Shown here: piece by piece, positions 47,101 to 59,100 of the stretch | Numbering within the stretch: the first letter of the stretch is position 1 | Layout of the letters: each line of letters begins with the position of its first letter | Origin: Linnemannia elongata | Taxonomy: Eukaryota > Mortierellomycota > Mortierellomycetes > Mortierellales > Mortierellaceae | DNA length: 64,000 nucleotides | Reading direction: 5' to 3' | NCBI GenBank assembly: GCA_036320915.1 | Contig: JAXBDG010000011.1 | Location: 1,448,501-1,512,500, forward strand | Notes under the pieces: model-generated | The model's database searches: none | Seen by the model: only the letters and a program-made list of their open reading frames with translations | Told to the model about the DNA's origin: nothing | Position numbers and translations under genes: made by a program

Positions 47101-48524
47101 AGAACGCCAACTTGGTTGTCTCCAACATTGCCTTTGGTGGTAGCGCTTCCAGCACCTTCCACATCTTGGACAAGGTTCAGGTCTCCGTCCCCATTGGCCC
47201 TTACATCCAGCAGTTGACCGGTATTGTCGGTGGCATTGTCGGTGGCAACACCACTGCCCCTGCTGGTGCCTCCCTCAGTGTCACTCAGTTGGACATCAGC
47301 GCCACTGGCCCCAACGACTTGTCTGTTGCTGTCGGTGCTGCTATTGGTGGCCTGGGGTCCAAGATCTCGGTCGAGATGCCCTACATCGGTCTCCAGGTCG
47401 CTGCCAACGGCAACGGACTCGTCTACCCCACGATTAACAACTTGCAACTGGCCAACGGCAAGGTTTCGCTGACCTTGGCTCTCCCCTTCCAGCCCGCCGC
47501 CAAGAGCATCATTGCCTCGCTCTCGACTCCCGTCTCGCAGCTGATGTTTTCGACTGTAGGCACTGTCCCTGGTACGATTGTTGCCAACAACATCAAGTTC
47601 GGAGCCTCTTCCAGCCAGTCGTTCGACATTGCCTCAAAGGTTGCAGTCAACATTGAGCTCAACTCTGTCTTCCAGAAGGCTCAGGCCTACATTAATGCCC
47701 ACAACCCACTTCACGTGAACGATATGAACACGGTCTTGACTACCACGGGTATCCAGGCCACGATTGCTGTGCCCGGTATTCCCCTCGGTAGCTTGCCCCT
47801 CAAGATGAACTTCCCCATTACTCTCTCGGGATACCACAAGAACGTTGCCTTCCTCGGCATCCAGGCTACCTCGATGGCTTTGGCCTCTTCTCCTTGGGCC
47901 CTTGGTACCAACATCAATGTCATCCAGCCTGCTTTCGGTACCGCCATGAACTCGATCCTCCCCAACGCTCTCGAGTGGAAGAACGCCGTTCAGGATGTGA
48001 CCCTCGGTGGTGTCACCCTTGGCTCCTTCACCGCCCTTCAAGGTCTCCAGATCACACCCCCTGTCATCACCCTCTGGTCGCCTATTACAATCCCCTTGAA
48101 CCAACTCAAGCTGCACCTCTCTCCCTTGGGCATGGACTTTGCCGCCTCCTTCGTCAACCGCGGCCCCATGCGCGTCGACGTGGGCTCGATCGATATCATG
48201 GTCAAGCAAGGCCCCAACACTGACGTCATCGAGATCCAGAACCTCGGTGGACCCATCCACCTCAACAACGTCAGCCAAAACGGCGGCAACAACCTCTTGG
48301 CCCTCAATGCCTCACTCAAATTCAACTTCTTGCAGTTCTTCACCATCATCGGAGCACTCCTGAACCCCAAGGACAACTTCCAGTTTGTGTTCTCGCTGAA
48401 GACTGCTTCGGGTCAACCTATGCCCTGGTTGCAGGATGCCTTGAACGGCGTGCCAGATACCATCTTCGCTAACCTCTTGCCTATCCTCGCCAAGGCCCTC
48501 CAGAACATCAACTTTGGATTTTAA
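41180..48524 (+). CDS. Giant secreted or anchored module-repeat protein (DUF3712/LEA_2-like), copy 1
   Basis: Three exons: 41180-42173, 42266-43408 and 43513-48524, GT-AG, phase 1 both times; about 2382 residues. Residues about 12-40 form a hydrophobic signal or anchor sequence ending in AxA (MPAATA). The rest is a chain of about 15 beta-rich modules of roughly 150 residues. Each has a recurrent pattern: a VVDLNSPQVIGID-like start, NITLPAEIKLNYVG, a linker, ALLSSPEL..., then NIVISG.VFGGS and F.ILQ...IPI. N-glycosylation sequons (NIT, NIS, NLT) are frequent, which fits a luminal or extracellular face. The module pattern resembles DUF3712/LEA_2 domains. Start alternatives lie upstream at 41075. 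Function unknown. The tandem partner is at 56140. Confidence 0.88.
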
Positions 48525-50179
48525 GTGAGAGTGGAGGAGGTGGTGATGACGATGATAATGCCATCGCTTTGGGTACTTTATATTTTATTTTTATTTCAAT
48601 GTAGAAGACTTGTAGATAGCAAAACTTAATTATGATAGCGATCTAGATCAAGTTGAACCTGAAAGAAAAATTGTACAAAAAAAAAAATATTCCTTCAATG
48701 ATTACATTGCATTACTGAAAAAAAAAGAATGTCTACGCCCTGGTTCAGTAGTGTGTCAATGTCCACGTTTTTTCCAAAAAAAAAGGGAAGACCGTAGCCT
48801 TACTTCCTTGCAACTATGGTGTACCGGGCATACTGAGGTATTGTTACTACCTTGACCACTAACACCTCAGCTTGCTATAGCTGTAGAACGTAAGCCCATA
48901 GGTTGTCACAATGCCTCACTTTGACACAGTAAAAAAAATGTTAGCCCTCAGTTGCCAACAATGCATCACAAGAGAAAGAAGAAATAAAGGCAACGTCTGT
49001 GCCCCATTTGCTCCCTGTTTTTCTCGACTTCTCACCTTTTGGTCAACTTCATATTGCTCACACAGGGAAGCGAATGATACCTGTGGGTCGGCTTCAATGG
49101 TTCGGTTTGCAATCCTGGCTTTCGAGTCGAAAGGGAGTACTTGAACTTGACTCTTCGGTCGCGAAGAGGGAGAAAGGGAAAGGAGGGGAGGAGGGAGCCC
49201 AAGTGACCATTGCTTGCAGATACATCTTATTATCATATTTTGCTTTAAAGTGCTGTTGCTGACAGGGGAATAAAACGATGGTAAAAGAGAGTGCTCTTTT
49301 TTTTGGCCACTGGACCGGCGAAGTACGTACAGTACATAGCAATTGAGTTGAGAGGGAGAGAGGGGGACCGGGTTGAGGCTCAATACTAATCCCTTTCCGT
49401 CTGTTCCCTTGCGAGGCTCAAATGGTCATGGTGTTCAGTTTAAAGTTGGATAATTTACAGTGCGTCATGGAGAGCAATGAAAACAGAGATCTCAAGGACG
49501 CACATGGCAATTCGGACGTCTTGTGCTGACAGATTTTATTTACCTCTACCTGCAACCTAATATCCGTTACTCCACGACCGGTGCGGACGTCGTGCAGAGA
49601 GAAGAGGGATAGCCAGGGGAGAATATCGCCTGATATTTTTTTTTTGTTTTGCCTAATAAAGCTGTTCTGTTGTTGATAGTATTTTGTTTTATTGTCCTAC
49701 ATTGCCCAATTGGATATCACCCCTCTTCTTCCTTTGTTTTTGTTTTTGTAAGGTAGAACTACAGACGATGAGCGAAGGTACCACCGTTCGCTCATTTTTA
49801 TTCCCTCTCGTCAATTCACTGTGTTCTCAACACTGTAAATGTGGGGGGTGGAAATCCCCGAAACCTTGTTGCTCTGTTGTTTACGCTCATTTGATGTTTA
49901 TCGTTTTGCCTTGGACGGAGGGGTGTATTCTTGGTCCCCTGGTGTCTTTCCCACCTCAATATCCTTATAACCTAATGAATGATATGACGAAGCCAGCCTG
50001 GAGACGAGCAACAGGTACCTGAACATAACAACCAAAGAGTTAGCAAATATTAAGCGAAGAGGCAAAGGGGCAAAGTAACGATCGTCAAGATACCTTTTCA
50101 TTTTTCAGCACAGATGCTGAACAGGGGGCTGAAAGACAAAAAGGGAGATACAAAAGGAGAGGGTATGGTGCGATGTGTA
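48525..50179. other. Intergenic region after giant copy 1
   Basis: It holds the 3' UTR, with A/T runs near 48675-48790. No supported gene. A 20-base segment near 49525 (TTGTGCTGACAGATTTTATT) nearly recurs near 39137, possibly the end of a small dispersed element. Confidence 0.45.
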
Positions 50180-50226
50180 TAAGCGTGTACAAGTACATTA
50201 CGCTTATTAACGCTAACTAGGGCGTT
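50180..50226. repeat. Two adjacent hairpins at the 3' side of the Helitron relic
   Basis: TAAGCGT/ACGCTTA (50180-50206) and AACGC/GCGTT (50209-50226) form two perfect short stems. The second contains CTAG in its loop. Helitrons end in a short hairpin just before a CTRR terminus, so these could mark the element's 3' end, but the exact end is not proven. Confidence 0.4.
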
Positions 50227-50348
50227 GCCACTTGAATTGTTCTCTTCCTGGGGGTTGCATTATTGTGTCCATTTATTCCTGGAAGTGTACTGTACAAAGT
50301 AAACAATGAACGGTTTGCTGTATGATCGTTCGATTGAGTGGGTGCTGG

Positions 50349-51326
50349 TTAAAGTGCTACCTTGAAAACTATGTTTCTGGTGTAATTTCCTTTGGCTGTC
50401 GTAAAGGGTGTTGTTGGCGTGTTTGAAGGTCGAAGAATTGTTAGAGCGTTAAGGCTAAGGATTTGTTGTCAAGGTCTGAACATGATAGTGCAACATAAAG
50501 TTGCCCATATGAAAACCCAGCTTGGTGTAGATAGACACCTGTCGTTGTTATTGATTTTCATTGCGCCTTGTTGATGGTAAGTGCGAAAGCAGGTCGGGGA
50601 TTAGAAGTTGCAAGCGTGTGAATTTAATTAGTGTGGTGCCGTCGTCTTTTGAGGAGAGTGGCTTTCGTGTGATGAGAACGAAGTTGAATGATACTGTAAC
50701 GATCTTTGCTTCTATGATGTATTCGTCCAGTTTTGATAATTGTAGTCGTGTAACATTGCACATTCCTCTTCTCGTTGAGACATTGCGTGAAAGGATTATT
50801 GGCTGACCGACATTTAGTTTAATGATATGTTGTGGGAGGCCATTGTCGTCTAGTGTGCTATAATTTGTCCGCTCGTGCGAAAGGTGAATGCGCCCTTCTT
50901 AGTGTTGGCAAGAGTTTGGTCCAGACTGCATCGTAGAGGCAAACGCCATTGCTGAGTTGTATTTCTGATTTTGCGACAGAATGTTTTGCGTCGCAACAGA
51001 TCCATAATTTTGTCGTAAGGCGTAATGTGAGGGAGGATGATTTGTCCCTTGCTGTAACATATCGAGAAGACTGGGTTGTTCTTTGAGCCGGATGAGCGTA
51101 CTTGTATCCATACCAAAGCGTAGCAGTGTGGCCCCTCTGTTATTGCTTGGAAGTTATGGCGCATCTCTTTCTCGTCAAATTTTGGTCCGCAAATGAGATC
51201 CTGTGTGAATGGCCGCCAAGCAACTGATATATTGTGAACTGTGTTGGAGGGATATTGGCGACTTGCTTTTGTGAGGTGTGATGTTTTCCCGCAAGTGGCG
51301 TAAATACCCCGGGCTTTGTTAGACAA
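50349..51326 (-). pseudogene. Helitron Rep/helicase relic with internal deletion
   Basis: The minus strand first encodes the Helitron N-terminal cysteine region: HCYALVWIQ, SSGSKNNPVFSICYSKGQII, and, after a frame change, KYNSAMAFAS. This matches the family's C..CGA.HW..., NP.F..CC..G and R.YN.A.AF.S pattern. It then jumps to the PIF1-type helicase C-terminus: LNVGQPIILSRNVS, NVTRLQLSKLDEYIIEAKI, and in another frame FSYGQLYVALSCSDLD and the terminal NIVFKVAL with a stop at 50349. The Rep catalytic HUH region and most helicase motifs between these parts are missing, and several frameshifts are present. It is non-functional. Confidence 0.8.
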
Positions 51327-51979
51327 CGGGTAAGATACAGGTAGGGGAATGTCCTGGGCATAGCTGTATGGATGTCACAGTAAAAAAAAGAACTGTATTA
51401 GTGCCTTATATGTTCTACCAACTTGGCATGATGTTGCTTTTATTCATGAGCAACTCATTATTTCCTCACATTGCTGCCACAAATTGTTCTCTCTTTTTCA
51501 TTATCCCACACCGAAATTTGGCCGCAGTTCAGGTTTGGTTATTGTGTCGCTCCATATTGTCGTTCATGTCACTTACTTAGCGGCTCTGGAAAATATTCTC
51601 CTTCTTGCATTCCTCATTTTCACCATCATTTCATTCCTCTCTCGCCATTCCTCTCTTCTTTTCCCTGCTCTTCCATCATCGCCTCATTCCCGACACTTAT
51701 CGTGGCAGAAGATATAATATCCATGACACTTTTTTCTGTTAGTCGTTTTTGCTCATTAGCTGTATTCCTTGTTCTTCCTTTGTTCTTTTTTCTTTTTTTG
51801 ACCTGGCCTCACACATTTAAATACTCTGCCCTCCTGTACCTTATTTATCTCCTTCCTTGCATTCACCCCGCAGATCTCTATCATCCTTATGCCCATTCTT
51901 GACGCCCTGTTAAACTCTAAACCGTTCTGGATATGATATCAAATTCATCTGGTTTCTTAATGCTTATTGATCAATTGTG
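51327..51979. other. Intergenic region between two transposon relics
   Basis: Pyrimidine-rich in its second half, with no supported gene. It should contain the unmarked 5' boundary of the Helitron copy. Confidence 0.4.
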
Positions 51980-52956
51980 TTAATATTTGGTGTACCATCT
52001 TCTGTTTCGGACCCCCTTCTTCATGCGTCTGGGCAAGTTCTAGCATAGGTCATACAGGCAGTCCTCCTGGAGAGTTGCTCAAATATCCTGCACGCGCTCC
52101 CAGAGATCTTTCATGCTTCTCGGCGCCAGCTCTTGGGCGAGTTTATGCTTGATAGAGCCTCAGACGTGCTAGATGATGTTGTGGTCCGGAGAGTTGGCTG
52201 GCCCCTCAAGAACAGTAAACTACTGCTCGGCAAGCCATTGTTGTACGACGTTTACAGTATGAACCTGAGAGTTGTCTTTCTGAAGGTTTGATTCCGCAGG
52301 ATACATGCCGTGCCAAATGTATGAGATTAGAACATAATCGTTGACGATGGTAAAGAAGAATTCCAAATCCAACAACCCATGTACCCGGAAAGGTCTCCTG
52401 GCTCAAAAAGAGTAATGCATCCCCTGATCAGCATTTTCCCTCTCCACCTTGTAGCGATGTGCAGATTTGATGAAGCTGCAGACAGCTGTGCTCTCGGTCG
52501 CTGTACTTCCTGATAAAGGAGCCCACGCAGCTGATCATGCCCTCATCAGTGAGCATGACTCGCTTCCAGTCAGCCACTGTCCAGTCTATGTGTGACCGGA
52601 CAAATGCAAGCCGATCCCACACATGGATTGGGTTGGAGATCAAGCCTCCTTTGTTGCACGCGTGCCCGGATTCTTTCGCCTCGCAGATTCCGTCGGATCG
52701 TCTCGACATGCACTTGCACGCCTCCCGTTTCTTGAATGAACCGTTGGCCATCGTACATGGTTTCAGTCGGCCTGTGTTGAATTGATGGAAGAGCGCTTCC
52801 TTTGTTCTCGGGGGAGATCTTGTTAAGTGGACTTATTTTTGGAGGAGAATGTTCTCTTGTTCCTGTTCCTGATATTAATTGTAGATCCGAGCGAGATCCT
52901 GTCTGAGTTGACCACTTCTCTGATGGAGTGTCCTTAAATGAGTTGCTGGGTATCAT
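51980..52956 (-). pseudogene. Tc1/mariner DDE transposase relic
   Basis: The minus strand carries the family hallmarks in changing frames: VHVETIRRNLRGERIRARV (helix-turn-helix linker region), RLAFVRSHIDWTVADWKRVM followed by LTDEG (first catalytic Asp), DNSQVHTVNVVQQWLAE (second Asp region), NSPDHNII near the third acidic site, LAQELAPRSMKDLWERVQDI, and the terminal RRWYTKY before the stop at 51980. Internal stops occur in the third block and at least two frameshifts are present. No terminal inverted repeats could be fixed by eye. Confidence 0.85.
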
Positions 52957-54617
52957 GGACGACAGTTGCTAGTGGAGTTCGTTTGCCTCTCTTATTATTG
53001 TTTTGTCCTGCCGGTGGCGTCTAACAGGTGATTGGAGGAGCGATAGAAAGAATAGATGATGAAAGAGAGAAAAGTGAAGAAAGGTGGATTAAAGAGCGAA
53101 CGATATATGAACTTGATTTTATTTATGTGATCAAACTGACGCCAAGATGATCAAAGCGCGTTTGTTCGTGATCGTCTCCTCTAACGTTAATGGCGATGTG
53201 AGAGCAAAAAGCTAGAAATAAAATACAGGCGAAAAAGATCTGGGGGATGAACGTAAGAGTTAGGATGAGCATTTCAAAGACAAAGTCGAAATCACAAAAA
53301 GTATTATCACTCATGCTGAACACTTTAGTTGGGCATGTGTGCAAAGTAGAGGGAAATGGCCGCACTGTCGAGGGAGAAGAAAATGGGCGGTTGGATGTCC
53401 TGTGGTTAGTTTATGCGTATTGACATCACCGTCGTAATGTAGTCTTCTTCTCCCCCCTTTAGTTCCTCCACGCCCTCCATACCATCGGCATTTTTCTCAT
53501 CTTCCACACCTTTTCCTCCTCTGTCTTTGTCAAGCTTCGAGTGAAGTGATTATTTTTAGAGGGAATTACATGACGCGTAGACGATACCTTTCCCCTGGGA
53601 AAGGCAAAGGAAGGGTATTAATTGGAAAAACAGAAATGGACAGAAAACATTAATATGGAGTGAACTGGAAAAAAGCAATAAACTTAACAATCAGTATAGC
53701 GCATAACAGACAGTAGAGAGCGTAAGTGTCTTCCAACCTACGTCCTATCGCGAAGTATAATTGGAAACCTTGGTTCAGAAGGAGGTTTATTATTTCCTTT
53801 GGGTGCTTTTTCCATTGTTAATTTGATTAGTAGAGATAAAGATTGCAGTTCTGAGAGAAATGAGAATAAGGAACATAATAAGAGAAAAAAAAGGAAAAAA
53901 ATATGGTGTAGGCCTCAAGGCATTTATTTTTATGGCACGGGTGTATTTTAGTTACCCTTTTTTTCAATGAAGTGCATTATATGAGACATCAGCCCCTATG
54001 TACTGATGTCCCTAGCTGTATGGCTGCTCCTGTGTATTAAGCATATAGCCGTGCATAATAGAGAACGGTCTCTTTCTTCACATTGACTATCAAGTTCATA
54101 TACACTAACATTTTCAATATAAAGTTAACTGACATAGTTAATAATAAGCTGGATTGCCAATGCACCCACTGAGAATAAAGCAGTATTTACAATGGACAAT
54201 GCATTGGTGCAATAAAAAAAAAAAAAAAAAAAAAAAATGTTAATCTTCAATTGGCAGAAGGAGACGCGAACAAAAGGCTAAATCCGCAATGATCGACCAT
54301 CAACAGACAATGGGGCATTTGGAGAAAAAAAATAGGTCCAGTGAACGCACTCTAAATACAGGAACATGGTGGTCAGAAACAAAAAATGAAAAGGCATCGG
54401 GAAACTGGAACAACAGTAAGGGCCGCGGATGATCAGAGGCAACAATAGAATTGGACAATCAGAAAAAAGGGGCAGTCACAACATCGCCTTGCATAGATGT
54501 CATCACAGAAGTGAAAACGACTAAGCCCACCCAAAATAAGATACAAAACAACGGTGAGCCGCACACCCATTGCATGGCACATTAACAGCCAAACCAAGCA
54601 AAGAAAAGACAGGAATG

Positions 54618-54661
54618 AGAAAGGAATAAGAAAGGAATAAGAAAGGAATAAGAAAGGAATA
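54618..54661 (+). repeat. Four tandem copies of an 11-mer
   Basis: AGAAAGGAATA is repeated four times without mismatch, followed by an A run. Confidence 0.95.
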
Positions 54662-55304
54662 ATAAAAAAAAAAACGTAAAGAAGGTTTATGCGTGCGAGT
54701 GTTTAAAAAAGTCTATTCAATATGTAATGATACGATTAAAAAAGGAAAGAGGGAACCTTCAATCACAATGCTTGAGAAACGAATCAATCGCCATGCTAAC
54801 GACAGCTGCTTCCAGCACCAAGCATCGTCGACTTCTCATAGTCAAGAGCCTGCTGGCCATTCTCAAGGTCAACTTACTCAAGAGAGCTAGGATCTTTACA
54901 CAATCTGTCGCCTCTGATAACGCGGTCTCTAAATAAACGGTTTATAAAACCGCTTGAGACGTTGCCGCAACGACATCCAGCAGTACCAATAGGCTCCCTA
55001 CCATCCACAATAAGGAGTGACGATAGAAGCAGTAGTAGGAACATGATACAACATTGTATGAAGTGTAGAGAGAGAATGATGAGTGAGAGGAAAGAGAGAG
55101 AGTGATGAGAGGGAGGTAGAGAGAGGGAGGAGAGGGAGGGATAAGAGGGAGGGATGAGAGGGAGGAAGAGAGGGAGGAAGAGAAAGAGATGAAAGAGCGG
55201 AAAGAGAGGGTGAGGAAACGAAAACACAAAGGAGGGAGGGATTTCAAGAAATGCAACGAAAAATAAGTAAAAAAAGGAGAGGGTAGAAAAAAAAAAGAGA
55301 GAGA

Positions 55305-55370
55305 GAATTGTCCGAAAACAAAAAAAAAAAGAGATAGAATTGTCCGAAAAGAGGGAGAATTGTCCGAAAA
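55305..55370 (+). repeat. Three dispersed copies of GAATTGTCCGAAAA
   Basis: Copies at 55305-55318, 55337-55350 and 55357-55370 lie in a GA-rich setting, with spacings of 32 and 20 bases. Confidence 0.9.
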
Positions 55371-56139
55371 GAGGGAAAACAAAAAAGAGAAACGTAAAAC
55401 CGTTTCAAAGTTCATAAGTCCCATAAGTCACGTGAATTGGGCAAACTCAAAGATTCCTTTAAGAGTGTTAGAACATAAGCATGCGCTTCCTCATTTCACA
55501 CACACAAAAAAAAAGAGCTATCTGGGATCTTTAGGGTAAGGTTATTCATGCAGTCAATGTACTCGTTCAAGAAGTTGATTCGATGATGTTCATTGTAAAC
55601 TGACATTTCGCACATAAATCCCTCCCTCTCATCACCTGCGCCGCCATTTTTCCTTCTCATGCCTTTTCGGCTTCCTTTCATTGTTGGCACTCCTTCTCTT
55701 TCCTCTCTTCCTTTCCCCCCCTCTCTTTCCTTCTCGTTGGATATTTAAACGCTCCTCTTCCTTTCTTGTCAAGTCTCCTTTCTCGCCTTGCCTTCTCTTC
55801 TCTTCCCCCCGCTCCCTCCCCTTCCCCTCCCCTTCCCCTCCTGGCCACCCCTCCACACCCCCTCACTCCTTCTACAGGCACTACCCTCTTGATCTTCTAT
55901 CTCTCGTTCTGGCGACTTGTTGAAGGCAAGTTATATACACACTCGCCCTCAACAATTGCCTCACGTATGCCTATTCGCGACCGAAAAACAACCAGCTGGT
56001 ATCACTCCATCCAAACCCATTTACACGCGTATAACTAACACTAGATAACCATTTCTTGTAACAGGGATAACGCAGCCCTCCCTCCGATAGCTTCACAACA
56101 TATACCCTGGCCCTCATCTCCTCATACGCCTCCATATTC

Positions 56140-59100
56140 ATGACCCCGCCTCTTATCACTCCAGGCTCAAAGATGAAATCTTTCGTAGCAATGGCGACCA
56201 TCGTCGGAGCCGCGATGTTCGCATCAATACTCATACCGACCACCACAGCTGACGCGACTACCGACTCACCTGGCGCCATCATCCTCGGCGGACTCGGTTC
56301 TCTGGTGCCCAAGCCAGCCCCCAGCACCGCGACGAGCTACCTCACTCCTGGCATGGCCAACATCACCAGCATCGGCGTCTTTGTCAACACATCAACTCAC
56401 ATCACTTTTACCGCAAACGGCACACTCAAGAACCTCTTCAGCGAAACTCCTTTACCACTGGGTCAAGCTGGGTTCAGTATTGCAGTCGATGGTCAAAATA
56501 TCGCCAACATTACGGCATACAACTTGACTTTGCCTGGAGGAACGGGCCCCGTCTTTCTGAACGCCACCATCACCCTGCCTGAGGTATCCCCTAGTCCTGC
56601 CATCCAAGTCTCGCTCAATAACCTGGTTACCAACCTCTTGGGCAGAAGTACTCCCAGCGGCCCTCCACCAGTCCTCGTCATTTCTGATTTCACCCTCTCT
56701 GGAACCAACATGGGGTTGGCGCCTATCACCATCCCAATCCAGTCTGTATCTTCTTCACTCCCATTAACACCCGATGCCATCCCACCTCCTCCAGTCATTG
56801 GCCTCTGGGGTATCTTGAACCCTAGTCTTGCCTTTGAGGCACCTACGCTCAAGAAGTTGGTCGTCAAGACTGTCTCTGGTGCCAAGCTAATCCTTGGAGC
56901 GGACTTTGAATGGAACAACCCATTGAACATTGCTCTCGATATCCCCTTTATTACGGCCGACCTTGGATTCAACGGCACTCGTGTAGCTACTATTGGCATG
57001 CATGCTGTCCAATTGGCCCCTGGCCGCATGGCTGCCGACACTTTGGTCGAAATCACCTTCAATAGCGATGTTGAAGCCTCTGTCCAGCTCTCAACTTTCG
57101 TCCGCGACTTTCTTGGTGGTGCGCGATTTGCAGCTATGCTCATGAAATAATTTTTCACACCCAAACATGCCACATATACAGAAGACTGACGCTCCTCCCC
57201 CCTGTTTTTTATTGCTCTATTGTAGGCCAACTGAGCCAGACAGTGAATGTTGGAAACCTGTCCTTCGGTAACTCCAGTGACCCCTCTGCTACTGGCACGG
57301 TCCTCAACACCCTCTTCAGTGGAGTCACTGTCGACCTCCCACTGTTGGGCTATAACACCATTGTTCTTCAGCAGTTGATCTTGGGATTGGTTGAGCCTCT
57401 CCTCCCTTTCCCCATCGATCTCAGCAAATTCGGTGGCTCTGGTTCATCTTTGTCGCAGTATATCCAGAGCGTTGCCATCTCTACCGCTCCTGGACACACC
57501 CTCTTACTGCAACCCAAGATCCAGCTCCCCTTCCCTTTCTTGTTGGATTTGAACATCCCCTACTTGGCTTTGGATGTCGATCTCAACGACAACTTGCTTG
57601 GTCAATTGTTCTTGACCAACCTTGTCGGTTCTGGGCAGGGCAAGATCGCGGTCTCGGTCGGTATCGGCCTTGTCTTCAGAGAGCCCAACCCCTCAGTGCC
57701 CGCTACTGTTGCACAGCTATTGGATGGAATATTTACTGGCGCTCCCAACGGCATCAATGTTGGTGTTGGCAACTTGGCAATTGGTGTCTCTCCTTCAGAT
57801 GCCATCAACACCCTGAGTGGCTTGTTTGCGTCTGGTCCCACCTCAAGTATCATCACCGGCTCGCTCGGTGACGGTAGCTCGCTCCAGACCAACATCACCG
57901 TTGTCCAGAACGCAATCAACATCAAAATCGGATCTCTATTCGAGTTGGAGATCCACGGTGCCAGCATCAACGTCCTACCCAACAACCTGGTCACTGCTGC
58001 CGTCAAGCTCGAGATTTTCTTGGGTCTTCCTGTTGTTGCTAACATTGGCTACTTTGGCATCCAGGCTCAGTTGGATGGCACCCAGTTGGCAGGACTGGAG
58101 ATGAACACTGGCCTCAGCTATGCTGGTGGTCGTGTTCAAATGGATGCTGGTATTGCTCTCAATATCGGCGCTGGTCCCGCTATCAGTAGCAAGGTTGCTG
58201 CACTTGTCAATGCCATTATTACCAAGCAGGCTGTCACAAACACCTTTGGCATCTCTGGTATTGTAATTGGTGACAGTTCAAGCGACACTATTGACGCCCT
58301 CTCTGGTCTCTCAGTCCAGTTACCCCTCGGTGGTCTATTTGGCAGTGGTAGTAAGTTTCCCCTTATTTTCTTTGTGGTGGCTAATTTCTGCTTTGAGGGT
58401 GTGCGCAGTTGCTTTTTTCAGTTGGAGTTCGATCGAACACAGCTCACTTATTGAAAACACTATCTTTTCTTCTGTTTTTCATCCCATCCTTATCGCCAGC
58501 CTCCTCTGGCGGGTTCTTCAATGGCACACTCGCTAAGCTCGGATTCAATGTTGCCGACTTGTCCTTGTCCACGTTCCCCAACGCCGGTCTCCGCGTAGGT
58601 GCCAGAGCCACCTTCTCCAACCCTATTCCCATATCCGTCTCTGTCCCCTACATCGGAATCAGCGGTGGCCTTGACCATGTCGAACTTGCAGACCTTAGCC
58701 TCAACGATCTAGCATTTATACCCGGCGCCAACTCTCTCCAGTCTGATATCGACCTCAAGTTCAACAATGCTATAGCAGCTCAGGCCAAGATTACTGCCTT
58801 CCTTGCCCAGCTTCTTGGTGGTCAACTCGGTGCTACCCCTGAGCAGTTGACACTCCACAACCTGCGCATCGGTGCTTCGCCCTCGGACTATTTTGATCTT
58901 TTGTCTCAGATCGATGTTGCCTACCCCTCCAAGGATTTCTTTACCAAGGCCAACCTGGATGCACTCTCCGCCATGCTGGGCATTGATTTCTCCAAGGAGA
59001 CTGGCAATATCTTCAATAACCTGAAGGTGGGCGCCATCTCCCTCGGCCTCGACAAGGCCCCCGCCATGGATCTCTCCACTTCGATTGCACTCGGCAACTT

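Larger units (their letters stand above)
52957..56139. other. Satellite-rich intergenic DNA before giant copy 2
   Basis: Contains a perfect hairpin ACATCAG/CTGATGT near 53983, a 25-base A run near 54213-54237, several tandem repeats (listed separately), and a GA-rich block at 55070-55220. The last 500 bases are pyrimidine-rich leader-type DNA. No gene is supported. Confidence 0.5.

Noticed and set aside
53123..53365. 80-codon hydrophobic minus-strand frame
   Set aside because: No start context, homologue or splice partner; likely chance in A/T-rich DNA.
54618..54661. CRISPR-like array
   Set aside because: The 11-base units are contiguous with no unique spacers, and the host is eukaryotic.
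55632..55881. Arg/Glu/Gly-rich minus-strand frames
   Set aside because: They come from a pyrimidine tract on the plus strand upstream of giant copy 2, not from a gene.
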